The notes under the pieces were generated by a model. That model was given only the letters and a program-made list of their open reading frames with translations, was not told the DNA's origin and made no database searches. Shown here in pieces: positions 34,886 to 43,341 of a stretch of 64,000 bases of DNA. Source of the DNA: Allobosea sp. WAO (GTDB lineage Bacteria; Pseudomonadota; Alphaproteobacteria; Rhizobiales; Beijerinckiaceae); contig NZ_JXTJ01000017.1 in NCBI RefSeq assembly GCF_001509835.1, positions 124,001 to 188,000 of the forward strand, written 5' to 3'. The stretch's first letter is position 1, and the number at the start of each line of letters is the position of its first letter. The position numbers and the translations under genes were made by a program.

Positions 34886-34900
34886 TTGTGCGATGCACAA
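34886..34900. promoter_or_regulatory. Short palindrome TTGTGC-GAT-GCACAA
   Basis: A perfect 6-bp inverted repeat with a 3-nt centre in the 207-nt region between the divergent P450 gene (start 34728) and the small gene at 34936. Its position fits an operator for one or both promoters. The regulator is unknown. Confidence 0.35.
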
Positions 34901-34935
34901 TGGATGCCTATCTTCGCCCCTAAGGAGCGACCCGA

Positions 34936-35217
34936 ATGCCTGCTTACAAGAACCCCCCGCCGCGCATCTTGCGGCCCCGCGTCGAACTGCCGACCCTGGA
35001 CGAGGCGATCACCGCCGCGCAGGGTTTGAGCGATTTGCCGGAGGAGCAGGCCGAGATCGCCGCCAATCTGATGGGCGTGCCGGTCTCCGACGTCGTGCCG
35101 CTGGTTCGCAAGGCCGCCAACCGCACCATGGTGACGACGCCGAATCGCGCGGTCGTCGTGGTCCGTCGGCCGGTCCGCACCTTCTCGCCGCGCCTCGCCG
35201 AGGCGATGCGGCGCTGA
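34936..35217 (+). CDS. Small hypothetical protein (93 residues)
   Basis: A strong AAGGAG 7 nt before the ATG supports translation. The protein begins MPAYKNPPPRILRPRVELPT, continues with a helical section (DEAITAAQGLSDLPEEQAEI, AANLMGVPVSDVVPLVRKAA), and ends in a basic strand (AVVVVRRPVRTFSPRLAEAM). There is no signal or membrane segment. It resembles short conserved Rhizobiales proteins of unknown role. It is followed by a strong terminator at 35301, consistent with a single-gene transcript. Confidence 0.72.
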   Translation: MPAYKNPPPRILRPRVELPTLDEAITAAQGLSDLPEEQAEIAANLMGVPVSDVVPLVRKAANRTMVTTPNRAVVVVRRPVRTFSPRLAEAMRR

Positions 35218-35300
35218 GCTGGGCCGCGACTGCTCGCCGGGCGACGCTGGATCGCGCCTAGCCCAAGAGTTCAGTTCTCTGCGCGACCCCAGAATGCGAG

Positions 35301-35335
35301 CAGTGCCGGCCCCGAAAGGCCGGCACTGCTTTTTT
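35301..35335 (+). terminator. Rho-independent terminator
   Basis: CAGTGCCGGCC (35301-35311), a 6-nt loop CCGAAA, GGCCGGCACTG (35318-35328), then CTTTTTT. The 11-bp perfect stem ends transcription of the small gene at 34936-35217. It lies 33 nt past the leftward cueR stop and, read from that side, has no T-tract, so it probably serves the rightward gene. Confidence 0.88.
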
Positions 35336-35368
35336 GGTCGCCGCGCTGAAAGGCGGCGTTCGGAAGTT

Positions 35369-35779
35369 TCACGCCGATTGCTGCGCGCTGCCCCGGCTGC
35401 TGATCTCGTCCAGGATCGGGCAGTCCGGCCGGTCGTCGCCATGGCAATGGCTGGCGAGATGGCGTAGCGTCTTCGCCATCGCTTTCAGCGCTGCGGCCTT
35501 CTCCTCGAGTTCGGCGACATGCTTCAGCGCCATCGCCTTGACGTCGGCGCTGGCGCGCGAGCGGTCGCGCCAGAGCGCCAGCAATGCCCCGGTCTCCTCA
35601 ATCGAGAAGCCGAGGCTGCGGGCCCGGCGCACGAAGCGCAGCGTGTGGACATCGTCCTCGCCGTAGACGCGATAGCCCGATTGCGAGCGCGCTGGCGGCG
35701 GGATCAGCGCGATCTCCTCATAGTAGCGGATCATCTTGGCGCTGACGCCCGACGCTTCGGCCGCTTGTCCGATGTTCAT
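35369..35779 (-). CDS. cueR: CueR-type copper-responsive MerR regulator
   Basis: A 136-residue MerR-family activator (also called HmrR in rhizobia). It has an N-terminal winged helix (MNIGQAAEASGVSAKMIRYY, EEIALIPPPARS), a dimerisation helix, and the metal loop HCHGDDRPDCPI with C112 and C120. This is the same two-Cys spacing and numbering as E. coli CueR, which senses Cu(I), Ag(I) and Au(I). The start at 35779 has AAGGAGG immediately upstream, inside the end of copA; only 11 nt separate the two genes, so they form an operon. The regulator is expected to activate the copA promoter upstream of 38326. Confidence 0.9.
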   Translation of the reverse strand: MNIGQAAEASGVSAKMIRYYEEIALIPPPARSQSGYRVYGEDDVHTLRFVRRARSLGFSIEETGALLALWRDRSRASADVKAMALKHVAELEEKAAALKAMAKTLRHLASHCHGDDRPDCPILDEISSRGSAQQSA

Positions 35780-35790
35780 TGCGTCCTCCT

Positions 35791-38326
35791 TCAGGCCGTG
35801 GCCGGTACGCTGGCGCGGCCGGCATCTTCATTCCGGCGTTCTGCGGCAAAGCGCTTCAGCCGCAGTGCATTGGCGAGAACGCTGACGCTCGAGAACGCCA
35901 TGGCGAAGCTGGCGAAGACCGGCGACATCAGCACGCCCCAGAGCGGATAGAGCAGGCCGGCTGCAACCGGGATCAGCAGCACATTGTAGCCGAAGGCCCA
36001 GCCGAGATTCTGCCGGATGTTGGTCATCGTCGCCTTGGACAGCGCGATCGCCTCCGGGACATGGCGCAGATCGCCCGAGATCAGCACGATATCGGCGCTT
36101 TCGATGGCGATATCGGTGCCTGCACCCATGGCGATGCCGACATCGGCCTGGGCCAGCGCCGGCGCGTCGTTGATGCCGTCGCCGACGAAGGCGACGCGCC
36201 TGCCGCTTTCGCCCTGGAGATCGGCGACGATCCTGGCCTTCTCGGTCGGCAGCACCTCGGCCCGCACCTCGTCGATGCCGAGCCGGCGGGCTATGGCCTC
36301 GGCGGTGCCGCGATTGTCACCGGTCACCATCACGATGCGCAAGCCAAGACGGCGCAGGCTCTCGACCGCCGCCGGCGTGCCGGGCTTGATCTGGTCGGCG
36401 ACCGCGATCAGGCCGGCGAGCTTGCCGTCGATCGCCGTATAGAGCGGCGACTGGCCTTCGCGGGCCAAAGCTTCGGCGCGCGCGGCGAAGCCGGCAGGGT
36501 CGATGCCGAGCCGGCGCATCAGCCGCTGCGAGCCGACGGCGACGCGCCGCCCCTCGACCATGGCCTCGATGCCCATGCCGGGCTCGGCCTGGAATTCGCT
36601 GGTCGCGGCGAGCGCAAGGCCGCGCCGACCTGCCTCGTCGACGATCGCTTCCGCCGAGGGGTGCTCGGAGGCGCTCTCCGCGGAGGCTGCGAGGCGCAGC
36701 GTCTCGGTTTCGTCGAAACCGGCGGCAGCCACGACCTGCGTCACCTCGGGCGTGCCCTTGGTCAGCGTGCCGGTCTTGTCGAAGGCGATGGTGGAAATGC
36801 CGCTGAGGCTCTGCAGGGCAGCGCCCTGGCGGAACAGGATGCCGAGCTCGGCCGCCTTGCCGGTGCCGACCATGATCGAGGTCGGGGTGGCGAGGCCCAT
36901 CGCGCAGGGGCAGGCGACGATCAGCACCGCGACCGCATTGACCAGCGCATAGGTCAGGGCCGGCGAGGGGCCGAAATAGAGCCAGGCTGCGAAGGTGATG
37001 GCCGAGACAAGGATCACCGCCGGCACGAACCAGTTGGTGACGCGGTCGACCAGGGCCTGGATCGGCAGCTTGGCGCCCTGCGCGGCCTCGACCATGCGCA
37101 GGATCTGCGCCAGCAGCGTATCGGCACCGACCTTCTCGGCCCGGAAGCGCAAGGCGCCATTGCGGTTGATCGTGCCGCCGATGACGCTGGCTCCGGCGCT
37201 CTTATGGGCTGGAGCCGGCTCGCCGGTGACCATGGATTCGTCGACATAGGACGAGCCTTCGACAACCTCGCCATCGACCGGGACCTTCTCGCCCGGCCGG
37301 ACCAGCACGAGGTCGCCGACGCGCACCTCCTCGACGGCGATCTCGCTTTCGATGCCGTCGCGGAGCACGCGGGCGGTGCGGGCCTGCAGGGTTACGAGCC
37401 GGCTGATCGCCGCGCTGGTACGGCCCTTGGCGCGTGCCTCGAACCAGCGGCCGAGCAGGATCAGGGTGACGATGACCGCGCCGGTCTCGAAATAGGTGTG
37501 GGCGGTGCCTTCAGGCAGCCATCCCGGCCGGAAGGTCGCGACCGCCGAATAGAGATAGGCTGCGCCGGCGCCGATCATCACGAGCGCGTTCATGTCGGGG
37601 GCGCCGCGCAGCAGCGCCGGCCCGCCCTTCAGGAAGAAGCGCAGCCCGGGCCAGAACAGGACGATGCTGGCGAGCGCGAAGGCGGTGACCTTCAGCGTGA
37701 AGAGGTCGGCGATGCCGAGCAGCCAGTGGTGGAAGGTCTCGCTCAGATGCGGGCCCATCTCGATGACCATCAGCGGCAGCGTCGCCAGCGCCGCGATGAC
37801 GACCGCGTGGCCGAGCTCGCTCTGCTCCGCCTCGCGCCTCTCTTGAATATCGGCGCGCGGGTTCGCGTTCGTGCCGAGGGGTTCGGCCTCATAGCCGGCA
37901 GCGGCGATGGCGGCGATCAGCGCCGGCACGGCGGCGGGGGCGGCGAGCTGGACGGTCGCGCGCTCCGTCGCGAGGTTGACGCTCGCCGCCAGCACGCCCG
38001 GCACGCCGCGCAGGGCCTTCTCGACCCGGCCGACGCAGGAGGCGCAGGCAGGAGGCGCAGGTCATGCCGGCGACCGACAGGTTCACTTCGGTTTCGACCG
38101 GCTCGTAGCCGGCACCGCGGATCGCCGCAGCGATGGCAGCGGCCTCGCCGCCCGCGACCTGCGCTCGCCCGGTGGCGAGGTTGACCTGCGCGCTGGTCAC
38201 GCCGGGCACCGCCGCGATCGCCTTTTCGACCCTGCCGACGCAGGAGGCGCAGGTCATGCCGTCGACCGGAATGTCGAGCATGGAGGCCTGACCTCCGCGC
38301 GGTTCGAGGGATGCTTGCATAGTCAT
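35791..38326 (-). pseudogene. copA: Copper-exporting P1B-type ATPase CopA, frameshifted in the second metal-binding domain
   Basis: It encodes a Cu(I) efflux ATPase with two N-terminal HMA domains. The first (GMTCASCVGRVEKAIAAVPG) is intact. In the second, an exact 13-bp tandem duplication at 38035-38060 shifts the frame right after GMTCASC. From ATG 38326 the ribosome makes about 145 residues and stops at 37889. The rest of the protein is intact in the other frame: the SEHPSAEAI motif, membrane CPC (VACPCAMGLATP), phosphorylation DKTGTLTKG and hinge GDGINDAPALAQAD. A GTG at 38004 (GAGAAGG about 10 nt upstream) could start a 737-residue ATPase without complete HMA domains, which might still transport copper. 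The cueR gene follows at once. It could be a recent mutation, a phase-variable tract or an assembly error. Confidence 0.82.
38035..38060. repeat. Exact 13-bp tandem duplication inside copA
   Basis: GCAGGAGGCGCAG occurs twice head-to-tail (38035-38047 and 38048-38060). On the coding strand this doubles CTGCGCCTCCTGC, the codons of the CASC metal-binding motif. The homologous stretch of the first HMA domain (near 38239) has one copy. A 13-bp insertion shifts the frame by +1 and breaks copA. Confidence 0.92.
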
Positions 38327-38506
38327 GATATCCACTTTCCCATTCAACGTACCGAGATGGCTACTCCTTCCCATCATTGGAAGGTCAAGCGGTGATTTCG
38401 GATGTGCTGCAAGGGTAGGCGCGACGGCAAAAATCGCAGGAACCGGGTGGCGCGCCGGCCAGCTTGAGCGCGAGTTTCGGAGCTGACCGGCTCGAAAGGA
38501 AACGCC

Positions 38507-39253
38507 ATGCCCGCACCGCACCGCAACAGCATGACAGCCACCGGAGAGGACTTCGAGTCGCTGGTCGCGACGCTCGACTGGGCAAGGATCGAGGCCGAGC
38601 TCGACGCGTACGGGGTTGGCCTTACCGGTCGGATTCTTGATGCCGGGGCCTGTGCTGACTTGCGCGGGCTCTACGCCGAGCCGAAGCATTTCCGCAGCCG
38701 GATCGTGATGGCGCGGCACGGTTTCGGGCGCGGCGAGTATCAGTACTTCGCCCATCCGCTGCCGGAGCCGATCGCGGCCTTGCGTCCGCTGGTCTATGCC
38801 CGGCTGGCGCCGATCGCCAATCGCTGGAACGAGACGCTCGGCATCGCCCAACGCTATCCCGAAAGCCTCGACGCGTTCCTGGCGCTCTGCCATCAGGCCG
38901 GCCAGCAGCGCCCGACCCCGCTGCTGCTGAAATACGAGGCCGGCGACTACAACTGCCTGCACCAGGATCTTTACGGCGACCTGTTCTTCCCCTTCCAGAT
39001 GGTGATCCTGCTTTCGCAGCCCGGTCGCGATTTCACCGGCGGCGAGTTCACCTTGGTCGAGCAGCGGCCGCGCATGCAGTCGCGGCCGGAGGTCGTGCCG
39101 CTGGCTCTGGGGGAGGCGGCGATCTTCGCCGTGCAGCACCGGCCCGTCGAAGGCACGCGCGGCGCCTATCGAGTCAATCTGCGTCATGGCGTCAGTCGGG
39201 TCCGCAGCGGCGAGCGCTTCACCACCGGGCTGATCTTCCACGATGCCCGCTGA
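38507..39253 (+). CDS. 2OG-Fe(II) oxygenase, DUF2086 (Oxygenase-NA) family
   Basis: A 248-residue cytoplasmic protein matching, from memory, the conserved family once called DUF2086. Typical stretches are FRSRIVMARHGFGRGEYQYF, APIANRWNETLGI, YEAGDYNCLHQDLYGDLFFP, and QPGRDFTGGEFTLVEQRPRM. The facial triad is H152-x-D154 plus a distal His (H211 or H227), with a C-terminal Arg for 2-oxoglutarate. The physiological substrate is not known to me; some relatives are linked with alkylation-damage (Ada) genes. An AAGGA site 7 nt upstream supports the ATG at 38507. It is divergent from copA, but nothing shows a copper link. Confidence 0.85.
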   Translation: MPAPHRNSMTATGEDFESLVATLDWARIEAELDAYGVGLTGRILDAGACADLRGLYAEPKHFRSRIVMARHGFGRGEYQYFAHPLPEPIAALRPLVYARLAPIANRWNETLGIAQRYPESLDAFLALCHQAGQQRPTPLLLKYEAGDYNCLHQDLYGDLFFPFQMVILLSQPGRDFTGGEFTLVEQRPRMQSRPEVVPLALGEAAIFAVQHRPVEGTRGAYRVNLRHGVSRVRSGERFTTGLIFHDAR

Positions 39254-39270
39254 CCGGGCTTCGCGGTCGG

Positions 39271-39759
39271 TCAGGCGGCCTTGATGTCGAGCCCAGCGAC
39301 GATGGAGCCGAGTGCCGGCTCGTCGATCAGGTCGGCGGCATCGGCCTGGGTGAACCAGCGGCAGCTGCGTTGCGCCTGTTCCGGCCAGGTCGGCAATTGC
39401 TGTTTGACCTCGAGCAGATAGAGCCGGACCTTGCAGAGGATGAAATGGTCGGTCTTGCGCTTCCAGTAGGTGTAACGGCCGACCGGCTTCTTGGTGATCT
39501 CGCCGATCAGGCCGGCTTCTTCCATCGCTTCGCGCGCCGCTGCCTCATGGCCCTTGAGGCCACGGATCGGCCAGCCCTTCGGCACGATCCAGCGCTGGGT
39601 CTCGCGCGTCGTCACCAGCATGATCTCGATCGCGCCGTCGGCGCGCCGCCGGAACGGGATGGCGCCGATCTGGACTTTCGGCTCGGCCGGCCGTTTGCCG
39701 GCTGTCGTCTTTGCCACCCTTGTCGACCTTCGCGCGCTCTTTTTGCCCCGTGACAACAT
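39271..39759 (-). CDS. Nudix hydrolase, DIPP-like
   Basis: A 162-residue protein with a basic N-terminal tail (SRGKKSARRSTRVAKTTAGK) and a Nudix fold. It has QIGAIPFRRRADGAIEIMLV, RWIVPKGWPIRGLKGHEAAA, and the Nudix box core REAMEEAGL that binds the catalytic metal. The family group hydrolyses diphosphoinositol or diadenosine polyphosphates. The glutamate usually seen seven residues before REx2EE is replaced, which is common in this subgroup. The ATG at 39759 has a poor ribosome site and starts further in are possible. It converges with the oxygenase gene, 17 nt apart. Confidence 0.8.
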   Translation of the reverse strand: MLSRGKKSARRSTRVAKTTAGKRPAEPKVQIGAIPFRRRADGAIEIMLVTTRETQRWIVPKGWPIRGLKGHEAAAREAMEEAGLIGEITKKPVGRYTYWKRKTDHFILCKVRLYLLEVKQQLPTWPEQAQRSCRWFTQADAADLIDEPALGSIVAGLDIKAA

Positions 39760-39949
39760 AGGGTGATTCGTCGCCAGAACCGCGAGGAAATTTGTAGCCG
39801 GCAATCTTTCTTGGCGATGTTGCCGTTGCGTCATCTTTCCTACTGGCAACGGCCGTTGGCTTCGCTCGGGCGGCTGCCAGGAAGGGGGGCGGCTAGGAGT
39901 TCGCCGCGCCGTTGGAACTCCTGGTAGGCGTCGACCAAGTGGTCTCTTG

Positions 39950-39982
39950 CGCACGGCTCGGGGCGCGCCCGAGCCGTGCGCT
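39950..39982 (-). terminator. Terminator-like hairpin after the cytochrome c gene
   Basis: GCGCACGGCTCGGG (39950-39963), loop GCGCG, CCCGAGCCGTGCGC (39969-39982): a perfect 14-bp stem 8 nt past the cytochrome c stop. No T-tract follows on the leftward strand, so it may stabilise the 3' end or work with Rho. Confidence 0.55.
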
Positions 39983-39989
39983 ACGGGAA

Positions 39990-40385
39990 TCAGCTCTTCT
40001 TGCCGTCCTTGCCGAACTGCTTGAGGAAGGCCGTCAGGTCGGCGATTTCCTTGTCGTTCTTGATGCCGGCGAAGATCATCTTGGTGCCGGGGATCTTGGC
40101 GCGCGGATCCTTGATGTACTCGGCGAAGATCGCCTCGTCCCAGGTGATGTCGGCGCCCTTGTTGGCGGCGGAATAGCTGTAGCCCTCGACGGCGCCGGTA
40201 TGGCGGCCGAACAGCCCGTTGAGCTGCGGGCCGACCAGATTCTTCGCGCCTTCGCCGATCTGGTGGCAGGCGCGGCACTTGTTCCAGGATCGCTCGCCGG
40301 CGGAGATGTCCTGGGCCGATGCCGCGGTGGCGGCAAGAGTGGCGAAGCCGAGGGTGAGAAGGGCGGCGCTGGCGATGGCTTTCAT
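39990..40385 (-). CDS. cycA: Cytochrome c, class I (cytochrome c2-like)
   Basis: A 131-residue periplasmic electron carrier. The start at 40385 has GAAGGATC upstream and gives a signal peptide (MKAIASAALLTLGFATLAAT, then AASAQD). Heme attaches at C37-RA-C40-H41. The second axial ligand is the Met in PGTKMIFAGIKN. The VGPQLNGLFGRHTGAVEGYS stretch is typical of cytochrome c2/mitochondrial-type cytochrome c of alphaproteobacteria. It can shuttle electrons from the bc1 complex to cytochrome oxidase. It is a single-gene unit with a strong hairpin after it. Confidence 0.9.
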   Translation of the reverse strand: MKAIASAALLTLGFATLAATAASAQDISAGERSWNKCRACHQIGEGAKNLVGPQLNGLFGRHTGAVEGYSYSAANKGADITWDEAIFAEYIKDPRAKIPGTKMIFAGIKNDKEIADLTAFLKQFGKDGKKS

Positions 40386-40596
40386 GGTCGATCCTTCTTG
40401 AAGCTGGGTGCGTGGCACGGGACCGGGCAGGCAGGTCGTCACGACCCGTTCGCTCGCGGCGTCCGGCCGGCATCGCACATGTCGTCGACGCAGGCCGGAC
40501 TCCAGCGACCATGGGATAGCGAATTAGAGGAATTCTGAAACTGGTCAGTTCGCCGCGGATGGACGTCGCCTGTGCGGCCGCCCGCGGTGTTTGGCT

Positions 40597-41448
40597 TCAC
40601 GATCCCGTGGGGGCGGAGCGCGCTGCGATTTCGCTGATCCATTCCGCGACATTGGCGGTGAAAGCATCAGGCCGAGAAACCGGGAAGTAATGCCCGCCGG
40701 TGTCGAGCATGGTCTTGCGTGCGCCGGGCAGGCCGGCGGCGAGCTCGTCCTGCAGGAAAGCGGGAACGACCATGTCGTCGCGCGCGCCGAGGATCAGCAC
40801 GGGTAGGGCCAGGCTGGTGCTCCAGGCCGAGCCGTCGAAGGAACGCAGTGCGTCGATGCGCTCGCGCATGATCTGCCTCTCCTCGTTAGTCGCCGGCGCG
40901 CTGGCGACGGCGCCTTCGTAGACGTTCCAGTGCGCCTCGAGCCAGGTCGGGGGATAGGCCATCAGCGTCGCGCTCGCGGCGTAGGCACGCGGGTGCTGGT
41001 CGAGAATGGCGAGGCGCGTCTCGAACAGGGCCGACATGTAGCGGTTCTGCTTCAGCCAACTGCCGCTCAGGATCAGCCCGGCGAGCCGGTGGGGCGCCTG
41101 GCGCGCCAGCGACAGGCCGATGCAGCCGCCGGTCGAATGCCCGAGCAGCACGGCGCGTTCGACACCGGCAGCGTCGAGGACGGCAAGGCAGTCCTGCGCC
41201 AGCTGGTCGATCGTCGAGCGCGCGGTACCGCGCGTGCTGGCGCCCATGCCGCGCTGGTCAAAACGCAGCACCCGGAAGGAACGGGCGAGGGTCGCGGCAT
41301 TGTCGTCCCAGAAAGCGGCGGTGCCGTTGATACCGCTCACCAGCAGCAGCACCGGTCCCTCGCCCTGCGAGCAGCCGCGCAGCACGGCGCCATCGGCGGT
41401 GTGCGCCTCGAATTCGCCGCTCACGGCACGCTGGGCGACGGCGCTCAT
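40597..41448 (-). CDS. Alpha/beta hydrolase (RutD / enol-lactonase-like)
   Basis: A 283-residue hydrolase. The nucleophile elbow is GHSTGG (S105), the oxyanion/HGxP-equivalent region is LLVSGINGTAAFW, the acid lies in LGARDDMVVP, and the catalytic His is in DTGGHYFPVSRPDAF. The stretches RFDQRGMGAST, LSGSWLKQNRYM and LMAYPPTWLEAHW resemble RutD and N-formylmaleamate deformylase-type enzymes, but no rut or nic genes are near. The ATG at 41448 overlaps the TGA of a 16-codon ORF (ATGA), so translation is coupled to it. The cupin gene lies just upstream on the same strand; together they may process one small carbonyl compound. Confidence 0.83.
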   Translation of the reverse strand: MSAVAQRAVSGEFEAHTADGAVLRGCSQGEGPVLLLVSGINGTAAFWDDNAATLARSFRVLRFDQRGMGASTRGTARSTIDQLAQDCLAVLDAAGVERAVLLGHSTGGCIGLSLARQAPHRLAGLILSGSWLKQNRYMSALFETRLAILDQHPRAYAASATLMAYPPTWLEAHWNVYEGAVASAPATNEERQIMRERIDALRSFDGSAWSTSLALPVLILGARDDMVVPAFLQDELAAGLPGARKTMLDTGGHYFPVSRPDAFTANVAEWISEIAARSAPTGS

Positions 41449-41495
41449 CGGGCCTCGCCGATGAAGGGGCGGCTGATCGCGCGGATATAAGTCAT
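41445..41495 (-). CDS. 16-residue ORF with strong ribosome site, coupled to the hydrolase
   Basis: ATG 41495 to TGA 41445 encodes MTYIRAISRPFIGEAR. AAGGAG sits 8 nt before its ATG, the best ribosome site in this gene group, while the hydrolase ATG has none of its own and overlaps the stop (ATGA). The ORF lies between the cupin stop (41527) and the hydrolase. It may be a translational-coupling leader, a remnant of a longer gene, or a functional micropeptide. Confidence 0.5.
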   Translation of the reverse strand: MTYIRAISRPFIGEAR

Positions 41496-41526
41496 TGCTG
41501 CGTCTCCTTCGGCGCCAGGGCGCCTT

Positions 41527-42039
41527 TCACTTATGCTGGTTGAAGCTCGCATCGGTCCAGCCGAACACGGTGCGCGCCTCGATCTCGGCGACGTTCTCCG
41601 GCCGCGGGAACGGCTCGGGCGCCGGTTCGCCTGGCCTGCGCGGCCGGCCGATCTGCGCGAAGAATTCGTCGAGCCCGCCCGGCATGATCAGCCACAGGAA
41701 GGTCAGCGGCTCGTCATGCGGATTGAGGAAATGGTGCTTGCGGTCGCGGCCGACGAAGACGCAGGAGCCTTCCTCGAGCGGGTGGTCGACGCCGTCTATA
41801 CGGGCGATGCCGCGGCCCCTAACCACGAAGATGATCTCCTCGTTGCGGTCATGGGTGTGCTCGCGGATGAAGGAGCGCGGCGCCACGGTCTGCGTCCCCA
41901 TGGCGAAACGGTTCTCGCTGGCGACGGCCTTGTCGTTGAGCAGGTTGCGCACGAAGCCGTTAGCCGGGACCGGCTGCCAGAAGCTCTCGCCGTCCTGCGC
42001 GCCAAGCACCTTGATCTCGCCGGCCGGTCGCGTCGCCAT
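41527..42039 (-). CDS. Cupin-domain protein
   Basis: A 170-residue single-domain cupin. Motif 1 is IREHTHDRNEEIIFVVRGRG, with the metal-binding His/His/Glu pattern (H-x-H-x4-E). Motif 2 is GRDRKHHFLNPHDEPLTFLW. This RmlC-like barrel usually binds a divalent metal and acts as a dioxygenase, isomerase or sensor. The start at 42039 follows GGGAGGGAATC; a longer frame to 42096 is less likely. It probably forms an operon with the following short ORF and alpha/beta hydrolase. The substrate is unknown. Confidence 0.82.
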   Translation of the reverse strand: MATRPAGEIKVLGAQDGESFWQPVPANGFVRNLLNDKAVASENRFAMGTQTVAPRSFIREHTHDRNEEIIFVVRGRGIARIDGVDHPLEEGSCVFVGRDRKHHFLNPHDEPLTFLWLIMPGGLDEFFAQIGRPRRPGEPAPEPFPRPENVAEIEARTVFGWTDASFNQHK

Positions 42040-42217
42040 TCCGATTCCCTCCCGCCCGATGGGATTGTGGTCGGATCGTGACGCCGGGCGCGGCATAGTT
42101 GTAGCCGCGTTTGATCATGGCCGGGTAGGCCGTCACGCAGAACGGGACGCTAGGTAAGGCCGGGCTTTTCCGGCAGGATGGCGGGCGGTCAGCGGGCAGC
42201 AGGTGGCCTTGTGCGAG

Positions 42218-42502
42218 CTAGCCTGGCGTCGCGGCCTTGACCTTCGCGCGCGCCTTCCGCGCCAACGGCGACAGGGCGCCGGTATCGCCTGCGAAGCCAG
42301 CGCGGAAGTCCTCGCGCATGCGCCGGGTCCAGAACTGGTTGATGTGGTCGGCGATCGCGTCGACCGCTTCGGCTTCTGGATAGGCCTGGAAGAACTCGGC
42401 GATCTGGTTGGCCATGCGCGCGAGCTTGGCGAGGTGATCGCTATGATGGGCGGCGGCATCCGCCGGGGCTGCGAGGGCTTCGGTCATCAGGATCTCGGTC
42501 AT
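42218..42502 (-). CDS. fdsD: NAD-dependent formate dehydrogenase, delta subunit
   Basis: A 94-residue protein with the FdsD pattern HLAKLARMANQIAEFFQAYP, AVDAIADHINQFWTRRMRED, and a C-terminal ALSPLARKARAKV. FdsD is a small subunit of the oxygen-tolerant molybdenum formate dehydrogenase of Rhodobacter and Cupriavidus type and helps assembly and cofactor handling. It is the last gene of the operon. Its start overlaps the fdhD stop (ATGA). The N-terminal 20 residues are Ala-rich and less conserved, and MTEAL six residues in is an alternative start. Confidence 0.88.
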   Translation of the reverse strand: MTEILMTEALAAPADAAAHHSDHLAKLARMANQIAEFFQAYPEAEAVDAIADHINQFWTRRMREDFRAGFAGDTGALSPLARKARAKVKAATPG

Positions 42503-43341
42503 GGCGCCTCGGCCTCCACGGGGTTGGCCAGCGCGCCGGCGAAGATGCGTGCGGCGTCCTCGCGGGCGACGCAGACCAGGGTCAATCCGAGCACCTTGGC
42601 CCGCTCGATCGCCAGCGAGGTCGGCGCCGAAATCGTCACCAGAGTCCCGGCACCGAATATCGCCGCTTTCTCGACCATCTCGAAGGAAGCGCGGCTGGTG
42701 ACCAGTACGAAGCCGTCACTGGCGGGGTGGCCGGCCCGCAGCCGCGCGCCGATCAGCTTGTCGAGCGCGTTGTGACGGCCGACATCCTCGCGCGCTGCCA
42801 GGATCGTCCCGTCGCGGTCGCACCAGGCGGCGGCGTGTACGGAACGGGTCAGCCGGTGCAGCGGCTGATGGCGCTCGAGCGTGGAAAGCGCGGTGGCGAT
42901 CGCCGCAGGCGTGATCGGCATCGCCATGCCGGCACGCGCTTCCGCCGCCGGCAGGTCGGCGAGCGCCTCGACGCCGCAAAGGCCGCAGGAGGTACGCCCC
43001 GAAAGATTGCGCCGTCGCGCCAGATGCTCGCGGAAGCGCCCCGGTGCCAGCTCGACTGTGACGACGATGCCGTTGGCCTGCGGGCAGACCACGATATCCC
43101 TGATCTCGTCGCCGCTGCGGATAATGCCTTCGGTCAGGCTGAAGCCGACGACGAAATCCTCGAGATCGGACGGCGTCGCCATCATCACGGCATAGGGCAG
43201 GTTGCCGTAGACGATGTTGACTGCGGCCTCGACGGCGACTTCGGCGCTCGCGGTCTCCGACCGGCCGGAAGCGAAGCGCAACATCGCTGCCGGCGTCGCG
43301 ACGCTCGCCGGCGGTTGGGCAGGAGGGCTATTCCGCGGCAT
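42499..43341 (-). CDS. fdhD: Formate dehydrogenase accessory sulfurtransferase FdhD
   Basis: About 280 residues. FdhD moves sulfur from IscS to the molybdenum cofactor before it enters formate dehydrogenase. Typical features are NGLPYAV-like YGNLPYAVMMATPSDLEDFV, the sulfur-relay pair C119-GL-C122 in GRTSCGLCG, and the conserved REDVGRHNALDKLIG and LVTSRASFEMVEKA. I use the ATG at 43341; a TTG at 43359 is also possible. Both overlap the end of fdsA, consistent with a tightly packed operon. Confidence 0.92.
   Translation of the reverse strand: MPRNSPPAQPPASVATPAAMLRFASGRSETASAEVAVEAAVNIVYGNLPYAVMMATPSDLEDFVVGFSLTEGIIRSGDEIRDIVVCPQANGIVVTVELAPGRFREHLARRRNLSGRTSCGLCGVEALADLPAAEARAGMAMPITPAAIATALSTLERHQPLHRLTRSVHAAAWCDRDGTILAAREDVGRHNALDKLIGARLRAGHPASDGFVLVTSRASFEMVEKAAIFGAGTLVTISAPTSLAIERAKVLGLTLVCVAREDAARIFAGALANPVEAEAP

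Noticed and set aside
35779..38184. Rightward 801-codon open frame
   Set aside because: Antisense to copA, whose motifs (DKTGT, CPC, GDGINDAP) are unmistakable. The rightward translation is low-complexity shadow.
40597..41448. RutD of the pyrimidine (rut) pathway
   Set aside because: Resemblance in several blocks only; no rutABCEFG genes are adjacent and the partner is a cupin gene, so the symbol is withheld.
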